Of a stretch of 11,480 nucleotides of DNA, positions 10,038 through 11,480 are shown piece by piece; the first letter of the stretch is position 1, and every line of letters begins with the position of its first letter. The stretch is from DATGQT01 sp033720695 (lineage in GTDB: Bacteria; Bacteroidota; Rhodothermia; Rhodothermales; Rubricoccaceae). The notes beneath the pieces were generated by a model. The model searched no databases. It saw nothing but the letters and a program-made list of their open reading frames with translations, and was not told the origin of the DNA. Location: the NCBI GenBank assembly GCA_033720695.1, contig JAWWCA010000119.1, forward strand, positions 1 to 11,480, read 5' to 3'. Both the position numbers and the translations under genes were made by a program.

Positions 10038-11480
10038 ATGACCCAGCGTCTACCATCTTCGCTCTTGCTCGGATTGGCGTCGCTCCTCCTCCTCGCCAGT
10101 GCGGCGGAGGCGCAGGTCGTCCGGCCCAACCAAACGCTCTTCATCGGCGCGCGCGGCGGCGCCACCGTCTACGGCGGTGAGCTCGACACGTGCGCCAATG
10201 CCGACGCCGACCCAGACTGCGAGATCGACTGGGCGTTCGAGGACTTCGGCTGGGCGGCGGGCCTCGAGCTCGGGTACCAGTTCACCGAAGGGTTCGGGTT
10301 CTCCGTCCTCGGCCTCTACGGCGTCTACCCGAACCTCGACCGCTCCGGCACCCGCATCGACACCGGCGCCGGGACGTACTTCCGGCCGGACGGCAACGAC
10401 GACGGCAACGAGTTCCTCAACGAGAGCGACTCGGTCCCGCAGGCGCACCTCCTCTTCCGCTACATGCCCTTCCCGGGCGCGAAGTTCACGCCGTTCGTCG
10501 AGTTCGGCGGCGGCCTCGCCTTCGCCGAGGAGCGGATCGCGGACGAGTCGAGCATCGCCTACGGCCCCACCATCGGTGGCGGCTTCGACCTCCTGCTCGG
10601 GCGCCAGCTCTCCTTCTTCCTCATGGCGGAGGGGACGATGTGGTTCCCCGACGAGGCCTTCGACGGCTCCAACCCCGGCGGCAACGCCCGGCCGGCCGGT
10701 GACGAGGCTGACTTCGACGTCTCGGCCTACTACGGTGGCGGCCTCCGCTACTTCTTCCGCCCGCCGTTCACCGAGGTCGACGCGATGATCGACTGCGCGA
10801 CCGAGCTCACCGTCGGCGAGGCCGGGCAGTTCACGGCCTCCGTCAACGAGGACGCCTCGGAGCCGATCACCTACACCTGGAACTTCGGCGACGGCGCCAC
10901 GGCCACCGGGCTGACCGCCTCGCACGCCTACAACGCCCCGGGCACCTACACCGTGTCGTTCACGGCGGAAGGGCCCATCAACGCCGACACCGAGACCTGC
11001 CTCGTCACCGTGATCGAGCCGCAGATCCCGCCGGCCCTCGCCAACTGCCGCGTGAGCCCGAGCAGCGTGGACCTCGGCGAAGAGGTTACCGTCTCGGCCA
11101 ACGTGACGGGCTCCGAGCCGTTTGAGGTCTCGGTCGACTTCGGCGACGGCACCGTCGTCGAGGGGCTCCCCGCCTCCCACACCTACATGGAGGGCGGCAC
11201 CTACACCGTGACGATCACGGCGACCAACGCCTACGGCTCCGACACCTGCACGGTGACCGTCAACGTCGCCGACGAGTGCGACGACGTGACGGAGCTGAAC
11301 ACGGTGTTCTTCGACTTCGAGATGAGCTCGCTCTCCGAGGAGGCGCGCAGCCGCCTCGACGAGAACATCGACGTGCTCCGCCGCTGCCCGGACATCTGCG
11401 TCGTCATCAACGGCTACGCCGACCCGCAGGAGGGTGACAAGCTCCGCCTCTCGGAGCGTCGCGCTCAGGAGGTGATGTCC
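10038..11480 (+). CDS. Outer-membrane beta-barrel protein with two PKD domains and an OmpA domain (3' end outside the window)
   Basis: The frame is open for 481 codons to the window edge. A signal peptide (1-25) ends in AEA before Gln26. Residues 27-250 alternate hydrophobic/Gly-rich strands such as GWAAGLELGYQF and SAYYGGGLRYFF, resembling an eight-strand OmpA-like barrel. Two PKD domains follow, with WNFGDG around 282-286 and VDFGDG around 367-371; each carries a Cys near its first and last strand (253/321, 337/404), suggesting disulfides. From about 418 an OmpA domain begins (NTVFFDFEMSSLSEEA), with peptidoglycan-contact residues Asp462 and the RRA arginines at 474-475 present; the usual G-H-T-D reads GYAD. 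It should link the outer membrane to peptidoglycan. The strong Shine-Dalgarno site and dedicated promoter suggest high expression. An ATG at 10011, nine codons upstream in frame, would add MPQNRKEKT ahead of the signal peptide and is less likely. The C-terminus of the OmpA domain is missing. Confidence 0.93.
   Translation, partial: MTQRLPSSLLLGLASLLLLASAAEAQVVRPNQTLFIGARGGATVYGGELDTCANADADPDCEIDWAFEDFGWAAGLELGYQFTEGFGFSVLGLYGVYPNLDRSGTRIDTGAGTYFRPDGNDDGNEFLNESDSVPQAHLLFRYMPFPGAKFTPFVEFGGGLAFAEERIADESSIAYGPTIGGGFDLLLGRQLSFFLMAEGTMWFPDEAFDGSNPGGNARPAGDEADFDVSAYYGGGLRYFFRPPFTEVDAMIDCATELTVGEAGQFTASVNEDASEPITYTWNFGDGATATGLTASHAYNAPGTYTVSFTAEGPINADTETCLVTVIEPQIPPALANCRVSPSSVDLGEEVTVSANVTGSEPFEVSVDFGDGTVVEGLPASHTYMEGGTYTVTITATNAYGSDTCTVTVNVADECDDVTELNTVFFDFEMSSLSEEARSRLDENIDVLRRCPDICVVINGYADPQEGDKLRLSERRAQEVMS

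Noticed and set aside
9608..10165. Open frames on both strands in the rpsT-OmpA interval (121 and 150 residues)
   Set aside because: Pro/Arg-rich translations overlap hairpins, C-tracts and the true signal peptide; there is no ribosome site or family resemblance.
1..11480. CRISPR array, transposase or phage genes
   Set aside because: No regularly spaced direct repeats, transposase motifs, terminal inverted repeats or phage structural motifs were seen on either strand.

Overview
The window is GC-rich bacterial DNA with tightly packed genes. An OmpA-type outer-membrane protein places it in a diderm. Of the protein starts visible, only one has a clear Shine-Dalgarno sequence, which is usual for the Bacteroidota/Rhodothermota group. 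High GC, PKD-plus-OmpA architecture, a bactofilin/M23/AtpZ gene order and pyrimidine-rich leaders together suggest a member of Rhodothermota (Rhodothermales, perhaps a Rubricoccus/Rubrivirga relative). That assignment is an inference; no rRNA is present to confirm it.

Left part (1-831). The 3' end of an unidentified plus-strand gene (ends 224) converges on a minus-strand PRC-barrel gene (305-679). A long hairpin lies between them.

Centre (832-7140). A minus-strand block reads, in transcription order: small alpha/beta-hydrolase esterase (6121-5402), RimK-like ATP-grasp ligase (5381-4401), a 153-bp spacer with repeats, circularly permuted ATP-grasp protein (4247-2895), GCS2/YbdK-type carboxylate-amine ligase (2883-1759), a terminator-like hairpin, then a class I glutamine amidotransferase of the gamma-glutamyl hydrolase (C26) type (1635-832). 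A second PF00756-type esterase (6265-7140) diverges from the first. Three proteins from families that make amide bonds with ATP, one that cleaves or transfers gamma-glutamyl/glutamine amides, and two esterases look like an uncharacterised pathway for a small peptide or amide metabolite. This is the best candidate in the window for an undescribed system.

Right-centre (7142-9064). A minus-strand cell-envelope operon: M23 peptidase with one membrane anchor, then bactofilin, then an AtpZ/AtpI-like membrane protein with an unusual N-terminal tryptophan repeat. The bactofilin-M23 pair is a known cell-shape module. No ATP synthase genes follow the AtpZ gene, which ends 1 bp from the convergent esterase.

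Right (9065-11480). A divergent promoter region, then rpsT (ribosomal protein S20) and its terminator. A roughly 500-bp gene-free interval follows, with strong hairpins, a sigma70-like promoter and a G-quadruplex-type C-tract. It leads into a signal-peptide-bearing outer-membrane protein with a beta-barrel, two PKD domains and an OmpA domain, which runs off the end of the window.
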